Below, one piece after another: positions 34,710-43,591 of a stretch of DNA of 64,000 bases (position 1 is the first letter of the stretch; each line of letters opens with the position of its first letter). Source of the DNA: Companilactobacillus kimchiensis (GTDB lineage Bacteria > Bacillota > Bacilli > Lactobacillales > Lactobacillaceae). The position numbers and the translations under genes were made by a program. The notes under the pieces are model-generated. The model made no database searches. It was not told the DNA's origin and worked only from the letters and a program-made list of their open reading frames with translations. The stretch lies in the NCBI RefSeq assembly GCF_001438805.1, contig NZ_JQCF01000009.1, forward strand, positions 26,703 through 90,702, read 5' to 3'.

Positions 34710-37430
34710 CTAGTCTTTTTGTAACATATGGAAACGAATGAACTTTCCAATTTCAGTCACAATTAAAATAATTACCCCAGCAATAATTGGAATGATCCAA
34801 CCATACCAAAGATTAATATTAGTTGTGTGGAAAATTGATTGCATGAATGGTAGGTAGATGATACCCAATTGTAGGACAATCAAAATTCCAATAATGTAGA
34901 AAGCCATCTTATTTTGGAAGAAGTATTTGGAAATAACTGGATGGTCATTTCGTAAATTAAATAGATAGAAAATCTTACCAAAGATAATGATATTCAAGGC
35001 CATGGTACTACCAATAACCTCGGGCATACCTTTACCTGTCAAGAAATCGAAGGCCCAGATACCAAGTCCAGAAATCAATAACGAAACGTAAACAATCTCA
35101 AAAGTATCTAGTTTAGTCAATAATCCGGCCTTAACATTTCTTGGACCACGAGCCATAATGCCATTTTCTGGTGGTTCAAAAATAAAGGCAAACTGAATCG
35201 TTAAAGCGGAAACCATGTTAATCCAAAGTAACTGAGCAGGATAAAGTGGTAAATCTTGTCCCAAGAGGATACTGATAACCACGATTAAACCTTCAGCAAA
35301 ACTAGTAGGTAATAGGAAACGAATCGTTTTACGGATATTATCGAAAACATGACGTCCCTCACGAACAGCCACAACAATATCTGAAAAATCATCATCGGCT
35401 AACACCATATTAGCTGATTCTTTAGCAACTTCGGTACCTTTGATACCCATAGCTACACCAATATCGGCTTGTTTCAGAGCAGGGGCATCGTTAACGCCGT
35501 CACCAGTCATAGAAACGACATGATCATTGGCCTGTTGAGCTTGAACGATACGTAGTTTATTAGCCGGAGTGGTTCGTGCGAAGACGTTGTAATCATCAAT
35601 TTTTTCATTTAACTCTTCATCAGACATGGCATCAATCTCAGGACCAGTAATGGCACTGATAACTGAATCCAAGTCTAATTTTTTAGCAATGGCGGAAGCT
35701 GTATCAGGATGATCACCTGTGATCATTTTGACTTTGATCCCAGCCATACGTAATTCGTGAATCGATTTACGTGCTTCTTCACGTGGGGGATCAATAATTC
35801 CGACCATACCGGCCATCGTCAAATTACTGATTTGATCAGTTTGAATATCTTCCATATCTGGTGCAACAGGCTTGTAGGCTAAAGCCACTACACGTAAACC
35901 GCTGGAAGATAACTCTTTGATTTTTTGATTCCAATAATCTTGGTCAGTGTTTGAGTTTGTATAACTTAGAATAGTTGAAGGTGAGCCCTTGACCATTAAA
36001 ACCCGTTGATCATTTAAGCTGGCCAAACGAGCTGAGTAACGAAAGGCAGAATCAAATGGTAATGAATCAATTTCATCAACTTCAGGGTCTTTACCAGTCA
36101 TCTTGCGATAAAGGGTTGTTAAGGCACCATCAGTTGGTTCACCGTTTAATTCCCAACGATTGTTTTCAAAATGTAATTGAGCATCAGTCGTTTGACCAGC
36201 GATATCGATCAACCATTTCATATTGGAATCTTTTTGCCAATCGTATTTTTGATCAGACAGCTCTAAATCACCAGTGAAATCAACACCACCGTCGGCATCA
36301 TAACCAACGCCGGTAACGTCAAAAGTGTGATCAGGAGTAACGACTTGTTTAACAGTCATTTCATTTTTAGTTAAAGTACCAGTTTTATCAGTGTTGACAA
36401 TATCAACTGCACCAAGTGTTTCAACAGCGGGTAATGATTTGACAATCACATTACGTTTGGTCATTTTACGGGTTCCCATGGCTAAAACAACTGAGGTACT
36501 AGCGGGTAAACCTTCGGGCATAGAACCAACGACCATGGTGATAACAGCAATTAACAGTGTTGGTAAACTATAGGTATCCAAGAAGTAACCGATGATGAAC
36601 AAGGCTACAGCAGCGATTAGAATAGCAACTGAAAGTCCAAAACCTAAAGAATTCAAATTACGCATCAAAGGAGTTGGCTTTTCCTTAACGGATTCAACAG
36701 AATCTTGAATCTGACCGATTTCAGTGTCACTGGCTGTGGCGACTACAATACCTAAACCTGAACCACTGGTAACAGCCGTTGAAGCATAAACCATATTTTG
36801 ACGCTCAGCTAAAGGTAATTTAGAATCAGGAATAGCTTCTTCGATCTTTTCAACCGGATTAGTTTCACCGGTAAGAATTGATTCTTGAACACTCAAGTTA
36901 TCGGCTGAAATTAGACGCAGATCAGCTGGAACAGCATCACCGGCCTCAAGGTTGACTAAATCACCAACCACCAATTCACGAGCATCAATCTCTAACTTCT
37001 CGCCATTACGAAAAACAAAGTTTTTAGAAACTAGCATTTCGCGAATTTTTTCCAGAGCATTACCAGCTTGTTGTTCCTGAATATATCCAATGATGGCATT
37101 GGCAATAATAACCAAGCCGATTACGGTTGAATCAGAATAACGATGCATCAAGAAAGTCATGATAGCAGCAGCAGCTAAAATATAGATAATACTGTTATTG
37201 AATTGTTTGATAAATTGGATAAACTTGGAAGTTTTCTTCGTTTCCAATTCGTTACGACCGTTTCGGTCCATTCGTTTTTTAACTTCAGCGCTACTGAGTC
37301 CTTTTTCAGTATCGGTTTGGTATTTTTTACCTAATTCTGATTCAGTGAGCTGCCACAGTTGTGGTTTAGCATCGGGTGGTTCCGTCGCATCAGGATCGTC
37401 GGTGGTTTTGTAATTACTATCTTCTAACAT
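34710..37430 (-). CDS. P-type cation-transporting ATPase (P2-like)
   Basis: 906 residues with ten membrane helices. Phosphorylation motif DKTGTLT, A-domain LTGETN, hinge MTGDGVNDAP and the M4 site MPEGLPAS show a PacL/SERCA-like P2 pump. M5 keeps a Glu (SFAEG), but M6 reads WINMVSALT where Ca2+ pumps have N-x-x-T-D, so the Asp that binds Ca2+ is Ala and the ion is uncertain. AGGAGAAG precedes the ATG. The 118-bp leader holds a small structured segment behind a TTGACA-17-TATCAT promoter. Confidence 0.9.
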   Translation of the reverse strand: MLEDSNYKTTDDPDATEPPDAKPQLWQLTESELGKKYQTDTEKGLSSAEVKKRMDRNGRNELETKKTSKFIQFIKQFNNSIIYILAAAAIMTFLMHRYSDSTVIGLVIIANAIIGYIQEQQAGNALEKIREMLVSKNFVFRNGEKLEIDARELVVGDLVNLEAGDAVPADLRLISADNLSVQESILTGETNPVEKIEEAIPDSKLPLAERQNMVYASTAVTSGSGLGIVVATASDTEIGQIQDSVESVKEKPTPLMRNLNSLGFGLSVAILIAAVALFIIGYFLDTYSLPTLLIAVITMVVGSMPEGLPASTSVVLAMGTRKMTKRNVIVKSLPAVETLGAVDIVNTDKTGTLTKNEMTVKQVVTPDHTFDVTGVGYDADGGVDFTGDLELSDQKYDWQKDSNMKWLIDIAGQTTDAQLHFENNRWELNGEPTDGALTTLYRKMTGKDPEVDEIDSLPFDSAFRYSARLASLNDQRVLMVKGSPSTILSYTNSNTDQDYWNQKIKELSSSGLRVVALAYKPVAPDMEDIQTDQISNLTMAGMVGIIDPPREEARKSIHELRMAGIKVKMITGDHPDTASAIAKKLDLDSVISAITGPEIDAMSDEELNEKIDDYNVFARTTPANKLRIVQAQQANDHVVSMTGDGVNDAPALKQADIGVAMGIKGTEVAKESANMVLADDDFSDIVVAVREGRHVFDNIRKTIRFLLPTSFAEGLIVVISILLGQDLPLYPAQLLWINMVSALTIQFAFIFEPPENGIMARGPRNVKAGLLTKLDTFEIVYVSLLISGLGIWAFDFLTGKGMPEVIGSTMALNIIIFGKIFYLFNLRNDHPVISKYFFQNKMAFYIIGILIVLQLGIIYLPFMQSIFHTTNINLWYGWIIPIIAGVIILIVTEIGKFIRFHMLQKD

Positions 37431-37481
37431 TTATAACATCTTCTCCTAGTTGTATTTATTTGATATATATTGATATTTGTT

Positions 37482-37583
37482 GTCTACAGCAAAGACCAAG
37501 GCGCCCACATCCTTTCAGTTTGTATAAATAATTTGTTTTGTTATTAGTTAATATATGATATTTGGTATTTGATTGGTTGTCAA
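37482..37583 (-). promoter_or_regulatory. P-type ATPase promoter and structured leader
   Basis: On the minus strand TTGACA (37583-37578) and TATCAT (37560-37555) are spaced 17 bp. Transcription should start near 37548. The leader includes GAAAGGATGTGGGCGCCTTGG and a GTCTTTGCTGTAGAC hairpin at 37482-37520, split here into two motifs. This GC-rich island in AT-rich DNA could be a cis-regulatory RNA; no known class is confirmed. Confidence 0.5.
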
Positions 37584-37625
37584 AGAAAAGATGTGAAAAA
37601 TAGAATCTTGGTTAATTGAAGGATT

Positions 37626-37783
37626 CCGTCTTCCACAAAAATTGAGATTTGGCTGGAACGTAGTGGGCGCGACTTTGAGCCAACGAAGATCACGTTGTCT
37701 TAAAGCTCGGCCTTGTTCTAAGTGGGTTCCCCACTAAGAACAACCTCACTACTGAGCCAATCTCAATTTTTGTTCCAGACTAG
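37626..37783 (+). repeat. Long palindromic repeat, copy E (forward)
   Basis: CCGTCTTCC to CCAGACTAG with outer arms CAAAAATTGAGATTTGGCT and GAGCCAATCTCAATTTTTG. Inner arms CCAACG...CGTTGT and CTAAGTGGG/CCCACTAAG differ in sequence from copy A but still pair. Left part of composite 3. Confidence 0.85.
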
Positions 37784-37825
37784 AGTATTGGTTAATTATT
37801 ATTTGGTTATAAATAATAGTAATTA

Positions 37826-37867
37826 AATTTTAAAGTTAGATAATCTAGATTATCTAACTTTAAAATT
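37826..37867. repeat. Perfect 42-bp palindrome at the centre of composite 3
   Basis: Every base of 37826-37867 pairs: the left half AATTTTAAAGTTAGATAATC is mirrored exactly. It occupies the place of the central hairpin between copies E and F. Confidence 0.9.
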
Positions 37868-37899
37868 GATATGACGAATAATAAAAAATGATATTAACC

Positions 37900-37967
37900 T
37901 GTAGTAAAAATCAAAATCGTGCCCATGGCGTTCCGGCCGATTTCGATTTTTGCGTAAGGCGGCAGTG
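37900..37967 (-). repeat. Long palindromic repeat, copy F (truncated)
   Basis: AAAATCGTGCCCATGGCGTTCC and AAAATCGAAATCGGCC-like ends (here on the plus strand as GGCCGATTTCGATTTTTGCG, then AAGGCGG) match the terminal third of reverse copies such as B; the rest is missing. Confidence 0.65.
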
Positions 37968-37974
37968 AACTAAT

Positions 37975-38030
37975 AAAAAATCTCCATATTAATAGGTTTA
38001 CACAAACCATTAACAAGGAGATTTTTATTT
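37975..38030 (-). terminator. Terminator of the DUF1002 gene
   Basis: AAAAATCTCC pairs with GGAGATTTTT, enclosing an inner AGGTTTACACAAACCA hairpin; T-rich on the minus strand. Confidence 0.85.
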
Positions 38031-38033
38031 CAT

Positions 38034-38978
38034 TTAGTTAAACAATCCACTGAAGAATGAAACAATACTGTCCCAGATTCTTTGTAGGAAATTACGATTT
38101 TCTTGAGTATTTAAGTTGTTGAAAACATTCTTAGCTTTACTCATGATGTCGTTGCTTAATTTTGAAGCCTGTTCTTTAAAGTTAGAGTTTTTCAAAGCAC
38201 CAGAATCTCTAATTTGAACCATTAGATTGATGATTTGTTGTTTCTGGTTATTATTAACGATATTTTGAAGATTATTCTTTTGCAAGTTGTTGTTAACAAT
38301 AGTTGTGATTTGGTTAACGGTAATGTTATCACCTTTTTGAGCGATATCTGATTTCATACCGGCAACGGCATTATTCAATTGTTTATCAGAATAACCGTCA
38401 GTACCTTTGTTAGCATCAGTAATACCACTTAAAACACCCATTTCTTTTTGAGCAGCATTGACTTGGCTTTGATTCAAAGTATCACCACTATTGGCATAAG
38501 CAGCATAGATACCGGCCAAAGCACCTGATCCATCAATTGGGGTAGCTGAGGTTACATAGATGTTGGCATCACTGATACCAGCAGTAACAGCGGCATTACG
38601 ATATTGGTCAGCAGTAATGGTAGTGATATTGTTTTTACCATTATAATCAACGATTTTGACGTTGATACCTGAACCTGATGAAGTCTTTTGAATCAAGGCA
38701 GAAGACCAAACACCAGAGTTACTAGTGAATGAGCTCCCACTTGGATTCAAGTATTTAACTAATGTATCTCCGGTAACGGTGATTGTTTTGTAATTGCTAT
38801 CGTTAATTTGTGAAGATAGAGCGCTGATAGTACCTTGACGTTGGTCATCAGTTAATGATGTTCCTAAAGTCATAACTGGTTGATCACTTAGATCGTCAGC
38901 TTTGACACTTTGAGTAGAAAAAACTCCTAGTGTGATTAAAGATACTAAACTTAATAAAATGATATTTAACTTTTTCAC
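38034..38978 (-). CDS. Secreted DUF1002-family protein
   Basis: 314 residues. A Sec signal peptide (KKLNIILLSLVSLITLGVF, cleavage near SVKADD) is followed by a DUF1002 domain with many Asn/Gln/Ser and SGSGINVKIVDYNGKNNITTIT-type repeats of polar residues, split by a long helical C-terminal part. The family is extracellular in Firmicutes with no firmly known role. GTG start with AGGAGG upstream. Monocistronic. Confidence 0.88.
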   Translation of the reverse strand: MKKLNIILLSLVSLITLGVFSTQSVKADDLSDQPVMTLGTSLTDDQRQGTISALSSQINDSNYKTITVTGDTLVKYLNPSGSSFTSNSGVWSSALIQKTSSGSGINVKIVDYNGKNNITTITADQYRNAAVTAGISDANIYVTSATPIDGSGALAGIYAAYANSGDTLNQSQVNAAQKEMGVLSGITDANKGTDGYSDKQLNNAVAGMKSDIAQKGDNITVNQITTIVNNNLQKNNLQNIVNNNQKQQIINLMVQIRDSGALKNSNFKEQASKLSNDIMSKAKNVFNNLNTQENRNFLQRIWDSIVSFFSGLFN

Positions 38979-39153
38979 GGCTAAAATCCTCCTTATTGAT
39001 AATTAAACCAGAGAAATATGAAAAATTCGAGAATTTCAGCAATTTTTTTTCAAATCTTAAAATTGAAAATGGTATTTTGCCTGGCAGTATGCTATTCTTT
39101 AGGTTCGAAGATTACGCTTAAATAATAAATTAAAAAGGATTAGGTAAAACACA

Positions 39154-40209
39154 ATGAAAATTGTTGTTCTTTCAGGTGGAAGAAGTACAGAAAGAAATGT
39201 TTCTTTATCTTCCGGAGTTAAAATTACCAATGCATTACGCAGCAAGGGTTATGAAGTGGCTTATGTTGATTCATTTTTAGGTAAAGATGTTGATGAAGAT
39301 AAGATCGATGATCTTTTTACAACTGAACCAGAAAGTGAACAAAAACTTGTTATTGATGATGAAGTTTTAACTGACGAAAAGATCAATGACCTACGTACCG
39401 ATGGAACTAGAGGCTTGCTTGGTCGTAATGTTCTTAAAATTTGTCAACACGCCGATATTGTCTACATGGGACTTCACGGTGAAGATGGCGAAAACGGTAA
39501 GATGCAAGCAGTCTTTGATGTTTTTGATATCAAATATACGGGTAGTGGTTCATTAGCTTCAGGTTTGGCAATGGACAAGAAATATTCTAAAGAAATTTTT
39601 GTTCAAGATAAGATTCCAACAGCTTTGTACACAACTACTAAAACTGCTAAGATCTTGTCAGAAGATATTCCATTTAACTATCCAATGGTTGTTAAGCCAT
39701 CTAATGGTGGTTCAAGTGTGGGAACACATATCGTTAATAACGCTACTGAATTAAGAGAAAGTGTTGCTGATGCTTTGAGATTTGATGACGAAGCTTTGAT
39801 TGAAGAATATATCAAGGGTCGTGAATTCTCAGTTGCTATCGTTGATGGCTTAGTTCTTCCAGCTGTTGAAGTTACAGTTGATACTGGTTGGTATGACTTC
39901 CAACACAAGTTCCAAGAAAACACGGTAACTCATTTCATCACACCACCAGCTAACTTGGATGATGAAATTCACGCCAAAATGCAAGCTTTGACAAAGAAAA
40001 CTTTTGAATCATTAGGAATGAGCAACTACGGTCGTGTTGATTTCTTGATGCGTGACGAGCAATTATTCGTTATGGAAGCTAACACTTTGCCAGGTATGAC
40101 ACCATTATCATTGATGCCTAGAGAAGCTGAAGCTGCTGGAATTTCATATCCTGATCTCTGTGAAAGAATCATTAAGAGTAAAGTTCAATATTACGAAGAT
40201 AGAAAATAA
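39154..40209 (+). CDS. ddl: D-alanine--D-alanine/D-lactate ligase
   Basis: 351 residues, ATP-grasp enzyme making the peptidoglycan precursor depsi/dipeptide. Typical motifs are VVLSGGRSTERNVSLSSG with its conserved Glu, MGLHGEDGENG, VKPSNGGSSVG and the MEANTLPGMTPLS end. In the substrate loop the residue after Lys is Phe (YDFQHKF), where D-Ala-D-Ala ligases have Tyr. Phe at this place is typical of D-Ala-D-Lac ligases of vancomycin-resistant lactobacilli, so D-Lac is the likely acceptor (inference). Confidence 0.9.
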   Translation: MKIVVLSGGRSTERNVSLSSGVKITNALRSKGYEVAYVDSFLGKDVDEDKIDDLFTTEPESEQKLVIDDEVLTDEKINDLRTDGTRGLLGRNVLKICQHADIVYMGLHGEDGENGKMQAVFDVFDIKYTGSGSLASGLAMDKKYSKEIFVQDKIPTALYTTTKTAKILSEDIPFNYPMVVKPSNGGSSVGTHIVNNATELRESVADALRFDDEALIEEYIKGREFSVAIVDGLVLPAVEVTVDTGWYDFQHKFQENTVTHFITPPANLDDEIHAKMQALTKKTFESLGMSNYGRVDFLMRDEQLFVMEANTLPGMTPLSLMPREAEAAGISYPDLCERIIKSKVQYYEDRK

Positions 40210-40222
40210 TTAAAAGAGTGGA

Positions 40223-40257
40223 AGTTAACTTAGTTTCCCGATTTTTACTTCAGACTA
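40223..40257 (+). repeat. Long palindromic repeat, copy G (end fragment)
   Basis: TTAGTTTCCCGATTTTTACT then TCAGACTAAATAATATTTT match the right end and flank of forward copies A and C; the rest is lost. Left remnant of composite 4. Confidence 0.6.
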
Positions 40258-40272
40258 AATAATATTTTTAAT

Positions 40273-40326
40273 GCAAATAGTCCATATTAGCTGATCATAG
40301 TGTCAGATAATATGGACTATTTTTGT
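40273..40326. repeat. Central hairpin of composite 4
   Basis: CAAATAGTCCATATTAGCTGA pairs with TCAGATAATATGGACTATTTT. Same family as the hairpins at 9, 43063 and 55974. Confidence 0.85.
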
Positions 40327-40398
40327 CGTTGAGATAGAACTAAACAAATTAGAAGCTATTAAGTTAATTTGAGTAACTAAAAATAGAAACAATCAATC

Positions 40399-40566
40399 TA
40401 GTCTGGAGCGAGAGCAATTCGGGGGCTCAGCAGTGAGATTTCTCTTACCTAGCGTACTTTGCTAGGTTAGTAAAAGACTCGATTTTGAAACAATTTTGTA
40501 CTTCAAATTGGTTCAAAACGATGTCCACTGCGTTCCAGTCCTCCGATATTGCCGAGCGGAAGACGG
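40399..40566 (-). repeat. Long palindromic repeat, copy H (reverse)
   Basis: TAGTCTGGA to GGAAGACGG. Inner arms: ACCTAGC/GCTAGGT and TTTTGAAACAATTTTGT pairing with AATTGGTTCAAAA. Nearly identical to copies I (opposite strand) and L. Confidence 0.88.
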
Positions 40567-40654
40567 CAGTCTAATACCAACTCTGTTGATTTATGCTTTA
40601 ACCAAACTTGAATAAGAATCGATTTATTCAGTCAATACAGGCTTTTGATTATTT

Positions 40655-41650
40655 TTAATAAAGATCCAATGTTTTTTGTAAATCATTTTTCACAGCTTCA
40701 ATTAATGAATTAGGACTAAGGACAGTGACTAGACTTCCTTGACTCAAAACCCAAAGTTTCAAACCATTCAAATTCATTTTGCCTGAGATTTTGACCCCAT
40801 GGTCAGAATCATGTTCAATTTGACCGTTAGAATTTTTTTTGACCTTAGAATGGGGAAGCTGATCAAGTGCAGTTTGAGGATAACCGCGGTAAATCAAACT
40901 ATAATTGATATTACTACCACTTGTTAAAAGATAAGTATTGGTGCGAATTGACTCTTCATCGATCCATTTGTCACGAGGAACTTTGATACCTTTAACTTTA
41001 GGGCGAGGGTCTCTGAAACGGTCCAAACGGTAAACGAATGTTTTTCCACCATCACTATGAGTCTTTTCACGATACATGGTGACGTAGAAATAATTATTGG
41101 CAAAATATAGACTTAAGGGAATCCCAACGGATTCATCTTTTGAATGTCCTTTTGGATTGCTATTAATATAATAGAAGCTAATGGTTGTTTGATTATTGAC
41201 CCATTCGCTAAATTTTTTAACAAGTTCAATTAAGTGATTGGAATTATTGACTGGTAAGTAGCTATCGTTCAACGTTGTTAACATTTTACTAACAATCGGC
41301 TGTTTTTCAGTTGCCACGACGCTAGCTAATGAATCGCCAATCATAGCAAGTTCTTCTTTACCAAAGGCTCTTGAGCCAATCAGTATTTTTAGAATAGCAA
41401 AAATTTCGTTGAAAGAAACGAGGTCGTTTTGAGTCAGAAAATAATCATCAGATTCAATATCATGATGAAAATTGTAATGGTCCATTTTATTAACATTGTT
41501 GTGAATGGTTTGCATATCACGTTGAATCGTTCGTTTAGAGGTTGAAAATTTTTCAGAAGTTGTAGTTAAATTCATTCTTTCAAATTGCAACATATGAGCA
41601 AAAATTTTAGTGATACGAGGATTACTTTTTATATGATCATCTTTCGTCAT
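40655..41650 (-). CDS. HTH and WYL-domain transcriptional regulator
   Basis: 331 residues. Residues ~10-60 are a DeoR-like helix-turn-helix (TTTSEKFSTSKRTIQRDMQTI). The middle and end form a WYL-type sensor (ISFYYINSNPKG; IPLSLYFANNYFYVTMYRE; FRLDRF-like FVYRLDRFRD) with a C-terminal extension. WYL domains bind nucleic acid or nucleotides in many regulators; the target here is unknown. Divergent from the hydroxyisocaproate dehydrogenase gene. Confidence 0.85.
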   Translation of the reverse strand: MTKDDHIKSNPRITKIFAHMLQFERMNLTTTSEKFSTSKRTIQRDMQTIHNNVNKMDHYNFHHDIESDDYFLTQNDLVSFNEIFAILKILIGSRAFGKEELAMIGDSLASVVATEKQPIVSKMLTTLNDSYLPVNNSNHLIELVKKFSEWVNNQTTISFYYINSNPKGHSKDESVGIPLSLYFANNYFYVTMYREKTHSDGGKTFVYRLDRFRDPRPKVKGIKVPRDKWIDEESIRTNTYLLTSGSNINYSLIYRGYPQTALDQLPHSKVKKNSNGQIEHDSDHGVKISGKMNLNGLKLWVLSQGSLVTVLSPNSLIEAVKNDLQKTLDLY

Positions 41651-41762
41651 TTAATAGTTAGCCAAGCCTTTCTTAAATATTACTTGTTTAATATAATATC
41701 ACTCGCTATGATATATTATGATTTTTAATACTATTACATCAATTTGTTGAGAATAATCATAG

Positions 41763-41795
41763 GTCATATTCCTTTAGGAATATGGCATTTTTTTA
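41763..41795 (+). terminator. Terminator-like hairpin upstream of the first hicDH gene
   Basis: GTCATATTCC pairs with GGAATATGGC around TTTA, followed by eight T. It lies in a divergent intergenic gap, 75 bp before a start codon, so it may act as an attenuator in the leader or be a relic. Confidence 0.6.
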
Positions 41796-41869
41796 TATAA
41801 TTAGAGGGTTGGCGTATGATGATATATGGAACTTTAATTAAAAATCTTTGACTGTGAGGAATTATTTTT

Positions 41870-42781
41870 ATGACAAGAAAAATTGGAATTATTGGAATGG
41901 GAAACGTTGGCGCTGCCTGTGCTCATTACATTGTATCTAGTGGCTTTGTCGACGATTTAGTACTTATTGATAAGAACGAAAAAAAGGTGAAGTCAGATGC
42001 ATTGGATTTTGAAGATGCCATGGCTAATTTACCAACACATACTAATATCTCTGTAAATGATTATTCTGAATTAGACGATGCCGATATTATTATTTCAGCC
42101 GTTGGCCATATTAGTTTGATTGGTGGCGATCATCCGAACCGTTTTGGCGAACTAAAACCAACTGGGGATGATGTTACCGAAGTAGCTAAAAAAATTAAAC
42201 AAACAAAATTTCATGGTATTTTAGTCGTTATCAGTAATCCTAACGATGTGATGACTTCAATGTATCAACAAGTAACTGGTTTTCCTAAAGAACGAGTTAT
42301 CGGAACAGGAACTTTACTTGATTCAGCCAGAATGAAACGTGCTGTGGGCAAGGCTTTTGCAGTCGATCCTAGATCGGTCTCAGGTTACAACTTGGGTGAA
42401 CACGGTAATTCTCAATTTACTGCTTGGTCAACTGTTAAGGTTATGGATCAACCAGTAGCCAAATTAGCTAAAGACAGTGGCCTTGATTTGGATCAAATCA
42501 ATGAAGATGTCAGAATGGGTGGTTTTACTGTTTTTGATGGTAAAGGTTATACCAACTATGGTATTTCAACTGCCGCGGTTCGTTTGTCATTGGCAATTTT
42601 GAATGATGCCCATATTGAATTACCAGTTTCAAACTATCGTGAAGAATATGGAGTTTACCTATCATATCCAGCCATTGTTGGTCGTGATGGAATTTTGAAA
42701 CAATTGCAACTGGATTTGCCACAAGAAGAATTGGACAAACTTCAATATTCAGCTGACTATATTAAGAAGAATCTTAAATAA
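41870..42781 (+). CDS. L-2-hydroxyisocaproate/L-lactate dehydrogenase family, first copy
   Basis: 303 residues. NAD-dependent reduction of branched 2-keto acids (or pyruvate) in the cytoplasm. Rossmann motif [11 protein letters not shown], catalytic [14 protein letters not shown] with the His, and the substrate Arg in NRFGEL. It matches L-HicDH of lactobacilli more than classical LDH ([30 protein letters not shown]). About three quarters identical to the second copy at 43592. The substrate loop ([18 protein letters not shown]) differs most, hinting at different substrates. Confidence 0.9.
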   Translation: MTRKIGIIGMGNVGAACAHYIVSSGFVDDLVLIDKNEKKVKSDALDFEDAMANLPTHTNISVNDYSELDDADIIISAVGHISLIGGDHPNRFGELKPTGDDVTEVAKKIKQTKFHGILVVISNPNDVMTSMYQQVTGFPKERVIGTGTLLDSARMKRAVGKAFAVDPRSVSGYNLGEHGNSQFTAWSTVKVMDQPVAKLAKDSGLDLDQINEDVRMGGFTVFDGKGYTNYGISTAAVRLSLAILNDAHIELPVSNYREEYGVYLSYPAIVGRDGILKQLQLDLPQEELDKLQYSADYIKKNLK

Positions 42782-42823
42782 GGATTGGTTAGGGTGTAAA
42801 TCAACGAAGTTGTTATTATACTG

Positions 42824-42991
42824 CCGTCTTCCGCTCGGCAATATCGGGGGACTGGAACGCAGTGGACATCGTTTTGAACCAATTTAAAGTACAAAATTGT
42901 TTCAAAATCGAGTCTTTCACTAACCTAGCCAAGTACGCTAGGTAAGAGAAATATCACTGCTTAGCCCCCGAATTGCTCTCGCTCCAGACTA
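42824..42991 (+). repeat. Long palindromic repeat, copy I (forward)
   Basis: CCGTCTTCC to CCAGACTAG. Outer arms CCGCTCGGCAATATCGGGGG and CCCCCGAATTGCTCTCGC pair. Inner arms CCAATTT/AAATTGT and CCTAGC/GCTAGG. Left part of composite 5 between the two hicDH genes. Confidence 0.88.
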
Positions 42992-43062
42992 GATTGGCTG
43001 TTTCTATTTTTAATTACTTAAATTAATTTAATGTTTTCTAGTTTATTTGGCTCTATAATTAA

Positions 43063-43119
43063 CGACAAAAATGGTCCATATTATCTGACATTATGATCAG
43101 TTAATATGGACTATTTGCG
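43063..43119. repeat. Central hairpin of composite 5
   Basis: CAAAAATGGTCCATATTATCT pairs with AGTTAATATGGACTATTTG. Confidence 0.85.
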
Positions 43120-43188
43120 TTGAAAATATTATGTAAAAACAACCAATTAGAAATTATTTTAAGTAAACAAAACAATTAAAATGTTATC

Positions 43189-43353
43189 TAGTCTGGAGTA
43201 AAAATTGGGAATAGTCTCAGCCGTGACATTATCCTTAGTCAGCGGATTTGTGCTGGCTTAGGATAAGACCAAGCTTCAAGACAACCGGTCTTTGGTTGGC
43301 TCGAAGTTGGTCCACAGCGTTCCAGCCTATTCCCGATTTTTACGGAAGACGGG
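43189..43353 (-). repeat. Long palindromic repeat, copy J (reverse)
   Basis: TAGTCTGGA to GGAAGACGG. Outer arms TAAAAATTGGGAATAG and CTATTCCCGATTTTTA; inner arms CCTTAGTCAGC/GCTGGCTTAGG and CAACCGGTCTTTGGTTG. Arm sequences are unlike its neighbour I, but the fold is the same. Closes composite 5. Confidence 0.87.
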
Positions 43354-43591
43354 AAGTTAAGCACACTCTCGCTCTAACTGACATTGAGTAAGAACCAATA
43401 TTTCAGTCAATACAGGCTGTTCTTAATTAAAAAGCAAAAAGGCTAGAAACTCTGATCTTTATGGAAGAAATCAAATTATTGTGCCAAACATCTAAGAAAA
43501 TTCAATTTATTTCGAACTATTAATTATTTTTTAATGATATTAGAGTATAATTGCAATCACAACTTAAGATAAAGACTGTGAGGCAGATTAA

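Noticed and set aside
37482..37548. yybP-ykoY (Mn2+) riboswitch
   Set aside because: The GGTCTTTGC piece is suggestive, but the GGGGAGTAG 5' strand and the paired arms are not visible and the leader is too short.
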